From Pseudomonas putida (lineage in GTDB: Bacteria; Pseudomonadota; Gammaproteobacteria; Pseudomonadales; Pseudomonadaceae), in contig NZ_MNAH01000012.1 of the NCBI RefSeq assembly GCF_001976065.1, positions 148,698 to 212,697 of the forward strand: a DNA stretch of 64,000 nt, in the 5' to 3' direction. The notes below the pieces were generated by a model. It did not search any database. It saw only the letters and a program-made list of their open reading frames with translations, and was not told the DNA's origin. The number at the start of each line of letters is the position of its first letter. Within the stretch, counting starts at the first letter, position 1. Position numbers and translations under genes: made by a program. This document shows, one piece after another, positions 8,846 to 16,406 of the stretch.

Positions 8846-10288
8846 TTAGATGCCCAGGCAGAGGTATTTGATTTCCAGATAATCTTCGATGCCGTACTTG
8901 GAGCCTTCACGGCCCAGGCCCGAGGCCTTGATGCCGCCGAATGGCGCGACTTCGTTGGAGATCAGCCCGGTGTTAACGCCGACCATGCCGTATTCCAGGG
9001 CTTCCGCCACACGGAACACACGACCCAGGTCGCGAGCATAGAAGTAAGAAGCCAAACCGAACTCGGTATCGTTGGACATCGCGATCACGTCGGCTTCATC
9101 TTTGAAGCGGAACAGTGGCGCCAATGGGCCGAAGGTTTCTTCCTTGGCCACGGCCGCGTTGTTCGGCACGTTGGTCAGGATGGTCGGCTCGAAGAAGTTG
9201 CCCTCCATCGATTTGCCGCCGGACAGCACGGTGGCGCCTTTGGCAACGGCGTCAGCGATGTGCTCTTGCACCTTGGCCACGGCTTTTTCGTCGATCAGCG
9301 GACCAGTGGTGGTGCCGTCTTCCAGACCGTTACCGATCTTCAGTTTGGCCACGGCCACTTTCAGCTTCTCGGCGAACGCGTCGTAGACCGAATCCTGGAT
9401 GTACAGGCGGTTGGCGCAGACGCAGGTCTGGCCATTGTTGCGGTATTTGGAAATGATCGCGCCTTCGACGGCCTTATCCAGGTCCGCGTCGTCGAACACG
9501 ATGAACGGCGCGTTGCCGCCCAGTTCCAGGGACACTTTCTTGATGTCCTTGGCGCATTCCGACATCAGTTGACGACCGATTTCGGTCGAACCGGTGAAGG
9601 ACAGCTTGCGCACGATCGGGTTGCTGGTCAGCTCGCTGCCGATGTCGCCGGCGCTGCCGGAAACAACGCTGAACACACCAGCCGGGATGCCGGCACGCTG
9701 GGCCAGTTCAGCCAGGGCGAACGCCGAGAATGGGGTTTGCGAAGCAGGCTTGAGCACCATGGTGCAACCGGCGGCCAGGGCCGGGCCGGCTTTACGGGTG
9801 ATCATGGCCGCAGGGAAGTTCCACGGGGTAATGGCAGCGGTCACGCCGATTGGCTGCTTGATCACGATCAGGCGCTTGTCTGGCTGGTGGCCCGGAATCA
9901 CGTCACCGTAGATGCGCTTGGCTTCTTCGGCGAACCACTCGATGAACGATGCGGCGTAAACGATCTCGCCCTTGGCTTCGGCCAATGGCTTGCCCTGCTC
10001 CAGGGTCATCAGGCGAGCGAGGTCGTCCTGGTTCTCGATGATCAGCTCGTACCAGCGACGCAGCTTGTTCGCACGTTCTTTGGCGGTCAGTGCACGCCAG
10101 GCCGGCAGCGCTTTGTCAGCGGCTTCGATCGCACGGCGGGTTTCGGCAGCGCCCATTTTCGGCACGGTGCCCAGAATTTCGCCCGTTGCCGGGTTATTGA
10201 CCTTGATCGTCTGACCATTGTCCGCATCAACCCAAGCGCCATCGATGAAGGCTTGCTGGCGGAACAACTGGGTGTCTTTAAGCTGCAT
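8846..10288 (-). CDS. gabD: NADP-type succinate-semialdehyde dehydrogenase
   Basis: The 480-residue aldehyde dehydrogenase oxidises succinic semialdehyde to succinate, the second step of GABA breakdown. It has the ALDH active-site glutamate (SLELGGNAPF), the catalytic cysteine in NNGQTCVCANR and the cofactor loop FTGSTEIGRQL. Length matches E. coli GabD. The ATG at 10288 (MQLKDTQLFRQQ) is chosen; the frame is open for another 36 codons upstream but that part has no family similarity. It is the first gene of gabDT, and a palindrome about 155-175 bases upstream may be an operator. Confidence 0.95.
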   Translation of the reverse strand: MQLKDTQLFRQQAFIDGAWVDADNGQTIKVNNPATGEILGTVPKMGAAETRRAIEAADKALPAWRALTAKERANKLRRWYELIIENQDDLARLMTLEQGKPLAEAKGEIVYAASFIEWFAEEAKRIYGDVIPGHQPDKRLIVIKQPIGVTAAITPWNFPAAMITRKAGPALAAGCTMVLKPASQTPFSAFALAELAQRAGIPAGVFSVVSGSAGDIGSELTSNPIVRKLSFTGSTEIGRQLMSECAKDIKKVSLELGGNAPFIVFDDADLDKAVEGAIISKYRNNGQTCVCANRLYIQDSVYDAFAEKLKVAVAKLKIGNGLEDGTTTGPLIDEKAVAKVQEHIADAVAKGATVLSGGKSMEGNFFEPTILTNVPNNAAVAKEETFGPLAPLFRFKDEADVIAMSNDTEFGLASYFYARDLGRVFRVAEALEYGMVGVNTGLISNEVAPFGGIKASGLGREGSKYGIEDYLEIKYLCLGI

Positions 10289-10636
10289 GTCGGCTTTCCT
10301 TAACAGCACCGCGGCAGGCGCGGAGCAAATTATGATTGTAGAAAGGCGCCTCAGTAGGCTGCCGTCAGGGAAATCATTCACCGGGCTGAAGCACATAAAT
10401 AGCGCACTGATTCAAATCGTGCGGTTCAGCACCCAGACAAGAGCGTTTGAAATCTCAAACGAATCCTAGGATCAAAGGGGGTAAAGGACAATAGGGCGTT
10501 CGAAAAAAAGAACGAAAACCTCTTTTTTGCTTCATTTTTCTGATCAACGTAGCAAACGCAGGTTACGCTTTAAAAAAACACAGGCGATTCAGCAGCATGG
10601 ACGCCTGCAATGCATATGAGTATCATGGCGCCCGCT
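10289..10636. promoter_or_regulatory. Intergenic region between gabD and tRNA-Arg with a palindrome
   Basis: No gene is evident here. It contains the palindrome CGTTTGA-AATC-TCAAACG at 10444-10461, a candidate operator for gabD, and AT-rich tracts at 10500-10580 that could hold the promoter of the tRNA. No convincing sigma-54 motif was found by eye upstream of gabD. Confidence 0.45.
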
Positions 10637-10713
10637 GCACCAGTAGCTCAGCTGGATAGAGTACTGCCCTCCGAAGGCAGGGGTCGTGGGTTCGAATCCC
10701 GCCTGGTGCACCA
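10637..10713 (+). tRNA. tRNA-Arg (anticodon CCG)
   Basis: A 77-base cloverleaf with acceptor arms GCACCAG / CTGGTGC, encoded CCA end, D-arm AGCTCAGCTGGATAGAG, anticodon arm CTGCC-CTCCGAA-GGCAG (anticodon CCG) and T-arm GTGGG-TTCGAAT-CCCGC. It decodes CGG arginine codons. Confidence 0.97.
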
Positions 10714-10729
10714 TACGTAGAAACGAGAA

Positions 10730-10760
10730 AGCCTCAGGCCGTTGGGTCTGGGGCTTTTTT
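10730..10760 (+). terminator. Terminator after tRNA-Arg
   Basis: Arms AGCCTCAGGCC / GGTCTGGGGCT pair with G-T wobbles and are followed by TTTTT, 17 bases after the tRNA. Confidence 0.85.
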
Positions 10761-10767
10761 GTGGGTC

Positions 10768-10792
10768 AAAAAAACCGCCTAAGCGGTTTTTT
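10768..10792 (-). terminator. Bidirectional terminator at the end of the small acidic gene
   Basis: AAAAAACCGC-CTAA-GCGGTTTTTT is a symmetrical hairpin flanked by A and T runs, adjoining the stop codon of the minus-strand gene that ends at 10792. Confidence 0.8.
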
Positions 10793-10995
10793 CATTCTGT
10801 GGTCCAGTCAAACTCGTCGTATTCATCATCGTCCTCGAACTCTTCCTCTTCAAGAACGTCTTCTTCCTCAGCATTACCCTCTTCCTGCTGACTCAGCAGA
10901 AAATCCTTACGGCTCTCGGTAATTGCCCGCCGTAATTCCTCGCCCTTTTCCGGGCAGTTGAGCATTTGGGCGATGCGGTCGATTTTTTTTGTCAC
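10792..10995 (-). CDS. Small acidic protein of unknown function
   Basis: The frame is open from a TTG at 11055 (87 residues), but a GTG at 10995 is preceded by a strong GGAGG ribosome site at the right distance, giving a 67-residue protein. Its first half is helical and basic-polar (KKIDRIAQMLNCPEKGEELRRAI) and its C-terminal 30 residues are almost entirely Glu/Asp. It is not recognised as a named family. The acidic tail suggests binding to a basic partner or nucleic-acid mimicry, which is speculation. It follows the sigma-factor trio on the same strand and ends in its own terminator. Confidence 0.7.
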   Translation of the reverse strand: MTKKIDRIAQMLNCPEKGEELRRAITESRKDFLLSQQEEGNAEEEDVLEEEEFEDDDEYDEFDWTTE

Positions 10996-11075
10996 GGCAT
11001 CCTCCAACGCATCGACTATGGCCCGATAGTGCGCGCTTTCGGGCCTTGATGCCAAATCGTCGAGCGTCGGGTCGA

Positions 11076-11690
11076 TCAGTTTTTCTGCAGCTCCTTGAGT
11101 CGTGCGCTGAGGTTTTCGTTGGGAAAGCGTTTGTGCAAGTCGGCCAGCAGCTTATCGGCGGCTTGCGGGTGCCCGGTTTTTTCCAGGCGCAGCACTTCGC
11201 GCAATTGCTCGTCCAGGGATTTCACTGGGGCCGCGGCACGCTTGCTGGCTTTAGCTTCGTCCGCCCTGTCGGCGCTGAAGGATTCTGCCTGGGCTGGGAC
11301 CACCGATTCCGCCATTGGCGCGGCGGGGGCCGGGGCGGAGAGCGCGCCGGCCGGGGCGTTGAGGGAACGGGCCAGCGCTGGCGGCGCTGCTTCGGCTTCC
11401 TGTTTGGCGACCGGTGCCGCAGGCGCGAAGTCGTAGCTGGGCACTTGCTCTGGCGTGCGCTGGACCAGCGAGAGCATCAGCGCGATGCCGACCAGGCTGG
11501 CGAATGCCACTTGCCAGCGGGGTTGCTGGCAGGCTCGAAGCCAGCGTTGCCACAAGCCTGGCTTTGGCGCGGGCACCGCGCTACGCGCGGCGGCCAGGAT
11601 CAAGGCGTCGAGATGCGCAGGGGGTTCGCCGGTGGCCTGCTCGCGGTAATGTTCGAGCGTTCGGTTCGGTGTGTGCTTGGCGTCAGTCAT
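11076..11690 (-). CDS. Single-span membrane protein, probable anti-sigma partner
   Basis: The 204-residue protein has a cytosolic N-terminus of about 57 residues, one membrane span (WQVAFASLVGIALMLSLV, about 58-76), a long Ala/Pro-rich linker and a helical C-terminal part (about 150-204) resembling a tetratricopeptide-like helix pair. It overlaps the ECF sigma gene by ATGA, the usual layout for a sigma factor and its membrane anti-sigma factor. No zinc-finger (HxxxCxxC) motif is visible, so a classical ZAS anti-sigma fold cannot be claimed from sequence alone. Confidence 0.7.
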   Translation of the reverse strand: MTDAKHTPNRTLEHYREQATGEPPAHLDALILAAARSAVPAPKPGLWQRWLRACQQPRWQVAFASLVGIALMLSLVQRTPEQVPSYDFAPAAPVAKQEAEAAPPALARSLNAPAGALSAPAPAAPMAESVVPAQAESFSADRADEAKASKRAAAPVKSLDEQLREVLRLEKTGHPQAADKLLADLHKRFPNENLSARLKELQKN

Positions 11691-12298
11691 GTCAGTACCT
11701 CCTCGGCCAGCAGCCGACGCAGTTTTTGCTGGGCGTAACGCAAGCGGCTCTTGACGGTTTCCAGCGGTGTTTCGGTGAGGGTGGCGATCTGCGGCAGATC
11801 GAGATCGCTGTAGGCGCGCAGCAGGAACACTTCGCGCTGGTCGGCGGGCAAGGCTTGCAGGGCGGCCTCAAGACGCTGGCTGTCACGGCTCAGGCTCAGC
11901 AGTTGCTCAGGATCGGTGGTGTCATCGGGCAGCGCATGGGCCTGTTCGTCGTAGCTGTCGTGCAGCGGTTGATGGACGCCGTGTTTGCGCCAGTGATCGA
12001 TCAAGCGGTTGCGGGCAATCTGGTAGAGCCAGGTACGAAAAGTCGCCCGACCGTGTGGCTGACTGCCGCTGCGGATCAGGCTCAGCCAGGTTTCCTGATA
12101 GACCTCCTCGGCAAGTTCCGCCCTGCCGCTCAACCCCAGCAGAAACCGGTACAAGCCCTGACGGTGGCGCGCGTACAGAATCTCGAACGCCGCGCCGTCG
12201 CCCTCGCGATAACGGGCCAGTAGCGCTTCGTCGCTGCTGGCCTCGGTGCTGCTTGCGGGCGCAAACAGCTGGCTGATGAACCCCTTCAATCGGCTCAC
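11687..12298 (-). CDS. ECF-type RNA polymerase sigma factor
   Basis: The 203-residue protein has sigma-70 region 2 (about 35-105: ARYREGDGAAFEILYARH, EEVYQETWLSLI, TFRTWLYQIARNRLIDHWR) and region 4 (about 135-195: LPADQREVFLLRAYSDL, ETPLETVKSRLRYAQQ). It should redirect RNA polymerase to a small regulon. The GTG start at 12298 overlaps the stop of the upstream von Willebrand lipoprotein gene (TAGTG), and its own end overlaps the membrane protein gene. This tight coupling argues that the three products work together, with the lipoprotein a possible sensor or output. The stimulus is unknown. Confidence 0.88.
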   Translation of the reverse strand: MSRLKGFISQLFAPASSTEASSDEALLARYREGDGAAFEILYARHRQGLYRFLLGLSGRAELAEEVYQETWLSLIRSGSQPHGRATFRTWLYQIARNRLIDHWRKHGVHQPLHDSYDEQAHALPDDTTDPEQLLSLSRDSQRLEAALQALPADQREVFLLRAYSDLDLPQIATLTETPLETVKSRLRYAQQKLRRLLAEEVLT

Positions 12299-14010
12299 TA
12301 TTCAATCCGTCGTTCAGTGGCGGTTGGATTCAACGTTGTGGTGGTGCGCAAACTGTGCGCCAGCTCTACCAGTTGCACAAACTCGCTGCGCAGGCCGAAG
12401 CGGTCATCACCCCGGGCGCCGCGGGCCAGCGCTTCGGTGTCCTTGAGGTTGAACTCGCCGGTGTAGCGTCCGTCCTTTAGCTGTTGGGAAAACGCCGCTA
12501 CTGCCGCTGCAAAGCGCAGGTCATCGCTGGCCTTGGTGGCTGGGTCGTTAACGATCGGCCGTTCGATCAAGCGACTGTTCCCACCTTCGGGCAACTGATA
12601 TCGCACACGCAGCATCGCCAACTCGCCATGCTTTTCGGACCCCACTGCGCCCGATTGAGCGTAGCGCAGGGGCTCCAGCCAGCCCTTCTCGCCCTTGGGG
12701 ACAATTTCGTACAGCGCAGTCACGGTATGTCCTGCACCAATTTCACCGGCATCGACCTTGTCATTGCTGAAATCCTCACGTTTCAACGCCCGGTTTTCAT
12801 ACCCCAGCAGTCGATATTCGCTGACGTGCGCGGGGTTGAATTCCACTTGCAGCTTGACGTTTTTCGCCACGACGGCAAGGGTCGAGCCGAGTTGATCCAC
12901 CAGCACCTTGCGCGCCTCACGCAGGTTGTCGATGTAGGCGTAATTGCCATCGCCGGCATCGGCCAGTTGTTCCATCAGGTGTTCATTGTAGTTATCCACA
13001 CCGAAACCCAGGGTGGTCAGGGATACGCCCGTTTTACGTTTATCCACAGCCATTTGCTTGAGGCTGTCGAAGTCGCTGACGCCGACGTTGAAGTCACCGT
13101 CAGTGGCCAGTAGAACGCGGTTGATGCCCTTGGGGATAAACGCCTGTTGCGCCTGTTGATAAGCCAGTTCGATGCCCGAGGCTCCGGCAGTGGAACCGCC
13201 CGCGGTCAGTTGATCGATGGCTGTACGAATTTTCGCCTTTTCCCGTCCGGAAGTGGGCTCCAGTACCACCCGCGATTCCCCGGCGTAGACCACCAAGGAC
13301 ACCCGATCCTGATCGCGCAGTTGATCGACCAGCAACTTCAGGGTGCTCTTGACCAGCGGCAGGCCCTCGCGGCGGTCCATCGAGCCGGACACGTCCACCA
13401 GAAACACCAGGTTCGCCGGGGCCAGTTCCGCGAACGCGCGGTCCGAGGCCTTGATGCCGATGCGCAACAGGCGTGTATGCGGATTCCAGGGTGACGCTGC
13501 CAGCTCCGTGGTCACGCCGAAGGGCGAGCCATCGGCGGGCAAGGCGTAGTCATAAGGGAAGTAATTGACCATCTCCTCCAGCCGCACCGCCCCTTCCGGT
13601 GGCAGTCGCCCCTGGTTGAGCAGACGGCGGACGTTGGCGTAGGCGCCGGTATCGACGTCGGCGCTGAAGGTCGAGACCGGCGTTTGGGCGACGCTGTGGA
13701 TCGGGTTGTCGGCCAGGGCCTGGTACTGCTCGCGCTGTTCGTCGCGATAGCCCTGTGGATAAGCCTCGCCCGCGGGCACTGGCGCGAAGCCCGCCATCGG
13801 TGCTGGCCTGACGCTGCGCTTGCTCATCGACGCATCGGCGTCGAGCCTTTCTTGCTGCACTAGCGGCTCGGCTTTCAACTCGGCCTGGGCCGGCGATGAC
13901 ACGGCGCCGGCATCGGGCTTGGACGACACACCGCAACCGGCAACGGCCAGTAACAGCCCGGCGGCGAAACCCTGGGCTACCGGACGAAGAACATGCAGAG
14001 GGAGGGACAT
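12298..14010 (-). CDS. von Willebrand factor A-domain lipoprotein (YfbK-like)
   Basis: The 570-residue protein has a lipoprotein signal (GLLLAVAGC, lipid Cys near residue 27). An N-terminal vWF-like segment follows (NPIHSVAQTPVSTFSADVD, VRLEEMVNYFPYDY). Next comes a VWA domain with an intact MIDAS motif (VFLVDVSGSMD, and TDGDFNVG), and then a C-terminal DUF3520-type region. Function in the family is unclear; E. coli YfbK is uncharacterised. It leads the trio with the ECF sigma factor and membrane protein. The ATG at 14010 is used rather than a start 30 bases upstream because the signal peptide begins there. Confidence 0.88.
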   Translation of the reverse strand: MSLPLHVLRPVAQGFAAGLLLAVAGCGVSSKPDAGAVSSPAQAELKAEPLVQQERLDADASMSKRSVRPAPMAGFAPVPAGEAYPQGYRDEQREQYQALADNPIHSVAQTPVSTFSADVDTGAYANVRRLLNQGRLPPEGAVRLEEMVNYFPYDYALPADGSPFGVTTELAASPWNPHTRLLRIGIKASDRAFAELAPANLVFLVDVSGSMDRREGLPLVKSTLKLLVDQLRDQDRVSLVVYAGESRVVLEPTSGREKAKIRTAIDQLTAGGSTAGASGIELAYQQAQQAFIPKGINRVLLATDGDFNVGVSDFDSLKQMAVDKRKTGVSLTTLGFGVDNYNEHLMEQLADAGDGNYAYIDNLREARKVLVDQLGSTLAVVAKNVKLQVEFNPAHVSEYRLLGYENRALKREDFSNDKVDAGEIGAGHTVTALYEIVPKGEKGWLEPLRYAQSGAVGSEKHGELAMLRVRYQLPEGGNSRLIERPIVNDPATKASDDLRFAAAVAAFSQQLKDGRYTGEFNLKDTEALARGARGDDRFGLRSEFVQLVELAHSLRTTTTLNPTATERRIE

Positions 14011-14096
14011 GGGGCTGACCTCAGGAGGAAATTGATCCATTCATCCTGTGAGACGGACAGCCCGGAGAGTTCGGGTTAACCCGCGCTAAAAATTCT

Positions 14097-14660
14097 TCAG
14101 CGGTGGTAGCGCCGTACCACGCTGCTGTTTCTCAGCACGTGACCTTTGATTTTTTCCAGCAACTGGGCGCGAGTCAGGCCGGCTGGCAGCGCATCCGGCG
14201 CGAGGTCCAGGGCGTAGAGCTGGATGATGTAATGATGCGCGCTGTCGCCAACCGGTGGGCAAGGACCGACGTACCCCGTCGTGCCTTTGCTGTTGGTGCC
14301 ACCCACGCCCTCGAGCGCGGATTTGGCGCCGACACCCGCCGCAATCTGGTGAGTGCCGGCCTTGATGCCGTAGTGCACCCAATGGTCGACGCCCTGGCCT
14401 TTTTGGCCGTCCGGGTCGTGCATGACGATGGCGTAGCTGAGCGTGCCTGCCGGACCAGCGTTCCAGTTCAGCGCTGGCGAGACGTTGTGCCCACCGCAAC
14501 CCTGGGCATCGCTGGCGGCGGCCGACGTGAACAGTCGGTCATCCGAGACGCCCGGGATGTTCAGGGTGAAACGCTCCTGGGCCGCCTGCGCCGGAAATTG
14601 CACGCAAAGGGCGACTGTCACGGCCGCTAGCCAAGGGGTCAGAGAGGTCAATCGGGTCAT
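14097..14660 (-). CDS. YbhB/YbcL-type PEBP-like secreted protein
   Basis: The 187-residue protein has a signal peptide (cleavage after AQA, about residue 27) and a phosphatidylethanolamine-binding-protein fold signature: VSPALNWNAGPAGTLSYAIV, HDPDGQKGQGVDHWVHYGI and CPPVGDSAHHYIIQLYAL. These proteins are called Raf-kinase-inhibitor-like, but the bacterial role is unknown; ligand binding in the periplasm is likely. It stands alone and converges with nothing. Confidence 0.88.
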   Translation of the reverse strand: MTRLTSLTPWLAAVTVALCVQFPAQAAQERFTLNIPGVSDDRLFTSAAASDAQGCGGHNVSPALNWNAGPAGTLSYAIVMHDPDGQKGQGVDHWVHYGIKAGTHQIAAGVGAKSALEGVGGTNSKGTTGYVGPCPPVGDSAHHYIIQLYALDLAPDALPAGLTRAQLLEKIKGHVLRNSSVVRRYHR

Positions 14661-14801
14661 ACCGGGAGCACCTAGTGCGGGGTGGGGCCGTGGTCGGCGA
14701 GCAGACTATAGCCGGACCGTTCACGCGGTGGCAGTGGGAATTGGATGAACCTCGCGTTAAGCGCCAGACTCATAACTGAAACGCCTGTCTGGAGAGCGAT
14801 C

Positions 14802-16322
14802 ATGACCCTGCATCGCGTTGCTCGTGTCGCCGATATACCCGAAGACCGTGGCCTGGAAGTCAGTGTCCAGGACAGCAAGATCCTCCTGCTGAAAGTCGGC
14901 GATCAAGTGCGCGCCTATCAAGGCGAATGCCCCCACGCCGGAGCGCCCCTGGCCGAAGGCGCGCTGTGCCATGGGCGGCTGACCTGTCCGTGGCACAAGG
15001 CGCAGTTTCGGATCGAGGACGGTGGGTTGTGTGAACCTCCCGCCCTGGACAGCCTCAAGCGCTATCCGCTTGAAGTGCGGGACGGAGAAGTCTGGGTGGG
15101 CGATCAGCCGCTGCGGGATGCCCATACGCCACCGGCCGATGACGAGCGCACCTTTGTGATCGTCGGTGCCGGCGCTGCTGGCACGGCGGCGGCAGCGGCG
15201 CTGCGCGAGAAAGGTTTTGGAGGCCGAGTGCTGCTGATCGATCGCGAAACAGCGGGCTATGACCGCACGGTGCTGAGCAAATTCGTGATCGCCGGGCAAA
15301 CCCCACCGGACGAAGTCCCGGCCCTGCGCGATGAAGCGTTCTATCGCGAGCAACGTATCGAACGGATCAACGCGCAAGTGACGAGCCTGGACGCTGAAAA
15401 CCGGGTATTGCAGTTGGCCAACGGCCAGTCACTCGAATATGACGCCGCGTTGCTGGCAACGGGAGGCAGCCCCAAGCCCCTGGAGCTACCCGGCGCCGAA
15501 CTTGCGCAGGTATTCGTATTACGCTCCAGGGATCATGCCCGGCAGATTCTGGACAGCGCCAAACCCGGTCAGCGCGCGGTGATCATTGGCGACAGCTTCA
15601 TCGCCATGGAGTCCGCTTCATCCCTGCGCCAATACGGTCTGGACGTCACGGTCCTGGCCCGGCAACCGGTGCCTTTCGCCAAACAGTTCGGCGAGACGGT
15701 GGGCAAGGCGATTCTCGCCCTGCACGAGGCCAACGGCGTGGTGTACCGCACGGCGGGCGAGGCAGTGCAGATAGAAGGAACGACGCGAGTCGAAGCGGTA
15801 CGCCTGGATAATGATCAGCGTCTAGCGGCAGACCTGGTACTGGTCGGAATTGGTGTCACCCCGGCGACCTCGGCGTTTGCCGATCTGCCGAAGGAAAAGG
15901 ACCAGTCGCTGCTGGTCGATGGCGGGATGCGCGTAGCTGATGGCCTTTGGGCTGCTGGTGATATCGCCACGTTCCCGCTCAACGGTCATCCGCAACGCAT
16001 CGAACACTGGCGTCTAGCCCAACAGCAGGCACGGATTGCCGCGGCGAATATGCTCGGTGGCGATGAGCATTACCTCGACGTACCGTATTTCTGGACCTGG
16101 CACTTTGGCAAGAACTACGACTACCTCGGCCACGTCGAAGCGTGGGATGAAGTGGAGTTCAAAGGTGATCCATTCAATCCGCCCTTCATCGGCCTGTTCG
16201 GTAAAAACGGCGTGGTGATGGCGGCCGTGGCCTGTGACGAAGAGCGCACGATGGCAATGCTTGCCGAACGAATGAAACAGCCGTTACCTGTGGACGAAGC
16301 ATGGCGGTTGATTCGCGGTTGA
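14802..16322 (+). CDS. Rieske ferredoxin-flavin reductase fusion (AIF-like)
   Basis: The 506-residue fusion carries an N-terminal Rieske domain with both cluster motifs (CPHAG near residue 42 and CPWHK near 60). A pyridine-nucleotide disulfide-type oxidoreductase follows, with an FAD site (FVIVGAGAAGTAAAAAL near residue 115), an NAD(P)H site (RAVIIGDSFIAMESA near 260) and a second FAD motif (LWAAGDIATFP near 385). A C-terminal reductase domain ends the protein. Such AIFL/nitrite-reductase-like proteins pass electrons from NAD(P)H to a [2Fe-2S] centre; the physiological acceptor is unknown. The ATG at 14802 has a good GGAGAG ribosome site; the frame stays open 57 bases further upstream. Confidence 0.9.
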   Translation: MTLHRVARVADIPEDRGLEVSVQDSKILLLKVGDQVRAYQGECPHAGAPLAEGALCHGRLTCPWHKAQFRIEDGGLCEPPALDSLKRYPLEVRDGEVWVGDQPLRDAHTPPADDERTFVIVGAGAAGTAAAAALREKGFGGRVLLIDRETAGYDRTVLSKFVIAGQTPPDEVPALRDEAFYREQRIERINAQVTSLDAENRVLQLANGQSLEYDAALLATGGSPKPLELPGAELAQVFVLRSRDHARQILDSAKPGQRAVIIGDSFIAMESASSLRQYGLDVTVLARQPVPFAKQFGETVGKAILALHEANGVVYRTAGEAVQIEGTTRVEAVRLDNDQRLAADLVLVGIGVTPATSAFADLPKEKDQSLLVDGGMRVADGLWAAGDIATFPLNGHPQRIEHWRLAQQQARIAAANMLGGDEHYLDVPYFWTWHFGKNYDYLGHVEAWDEVEFKGDPFNPPFIGLFGKNGVVMAAVACDEERTMAMLAERMKQPLPVDEAWRLIRG

Positions 16323-16329
16323 AACGGAC

Positions 16330-16400
16330 CTGTAGGAGCCCGGCTCGCCGGCGAAGGCGATTTCAAAGACGCCTTCGCCGGCAAGCCGGGCTCCTACAGG
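16330..16400. repeat. REP pair (inverted, GTAGGAGCCCGGC type)
   Basis: Two nearly perfect complementary REP units (TGTAGGAGCCCGGCTCGCCG and its mate) flank a short spacer between two convergent genes, so they can form a long hairpin that probably ends transcription from both sides. Confidence 0.88.
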
Positions 16401-16406
16401 GGACGG

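Noticed and set aside
10637..11075. tRNA-Arg as an integration site for a genomic island
   Set aside because: No integrase next to it and no second copy of the tRNA 3' end was found in the window.
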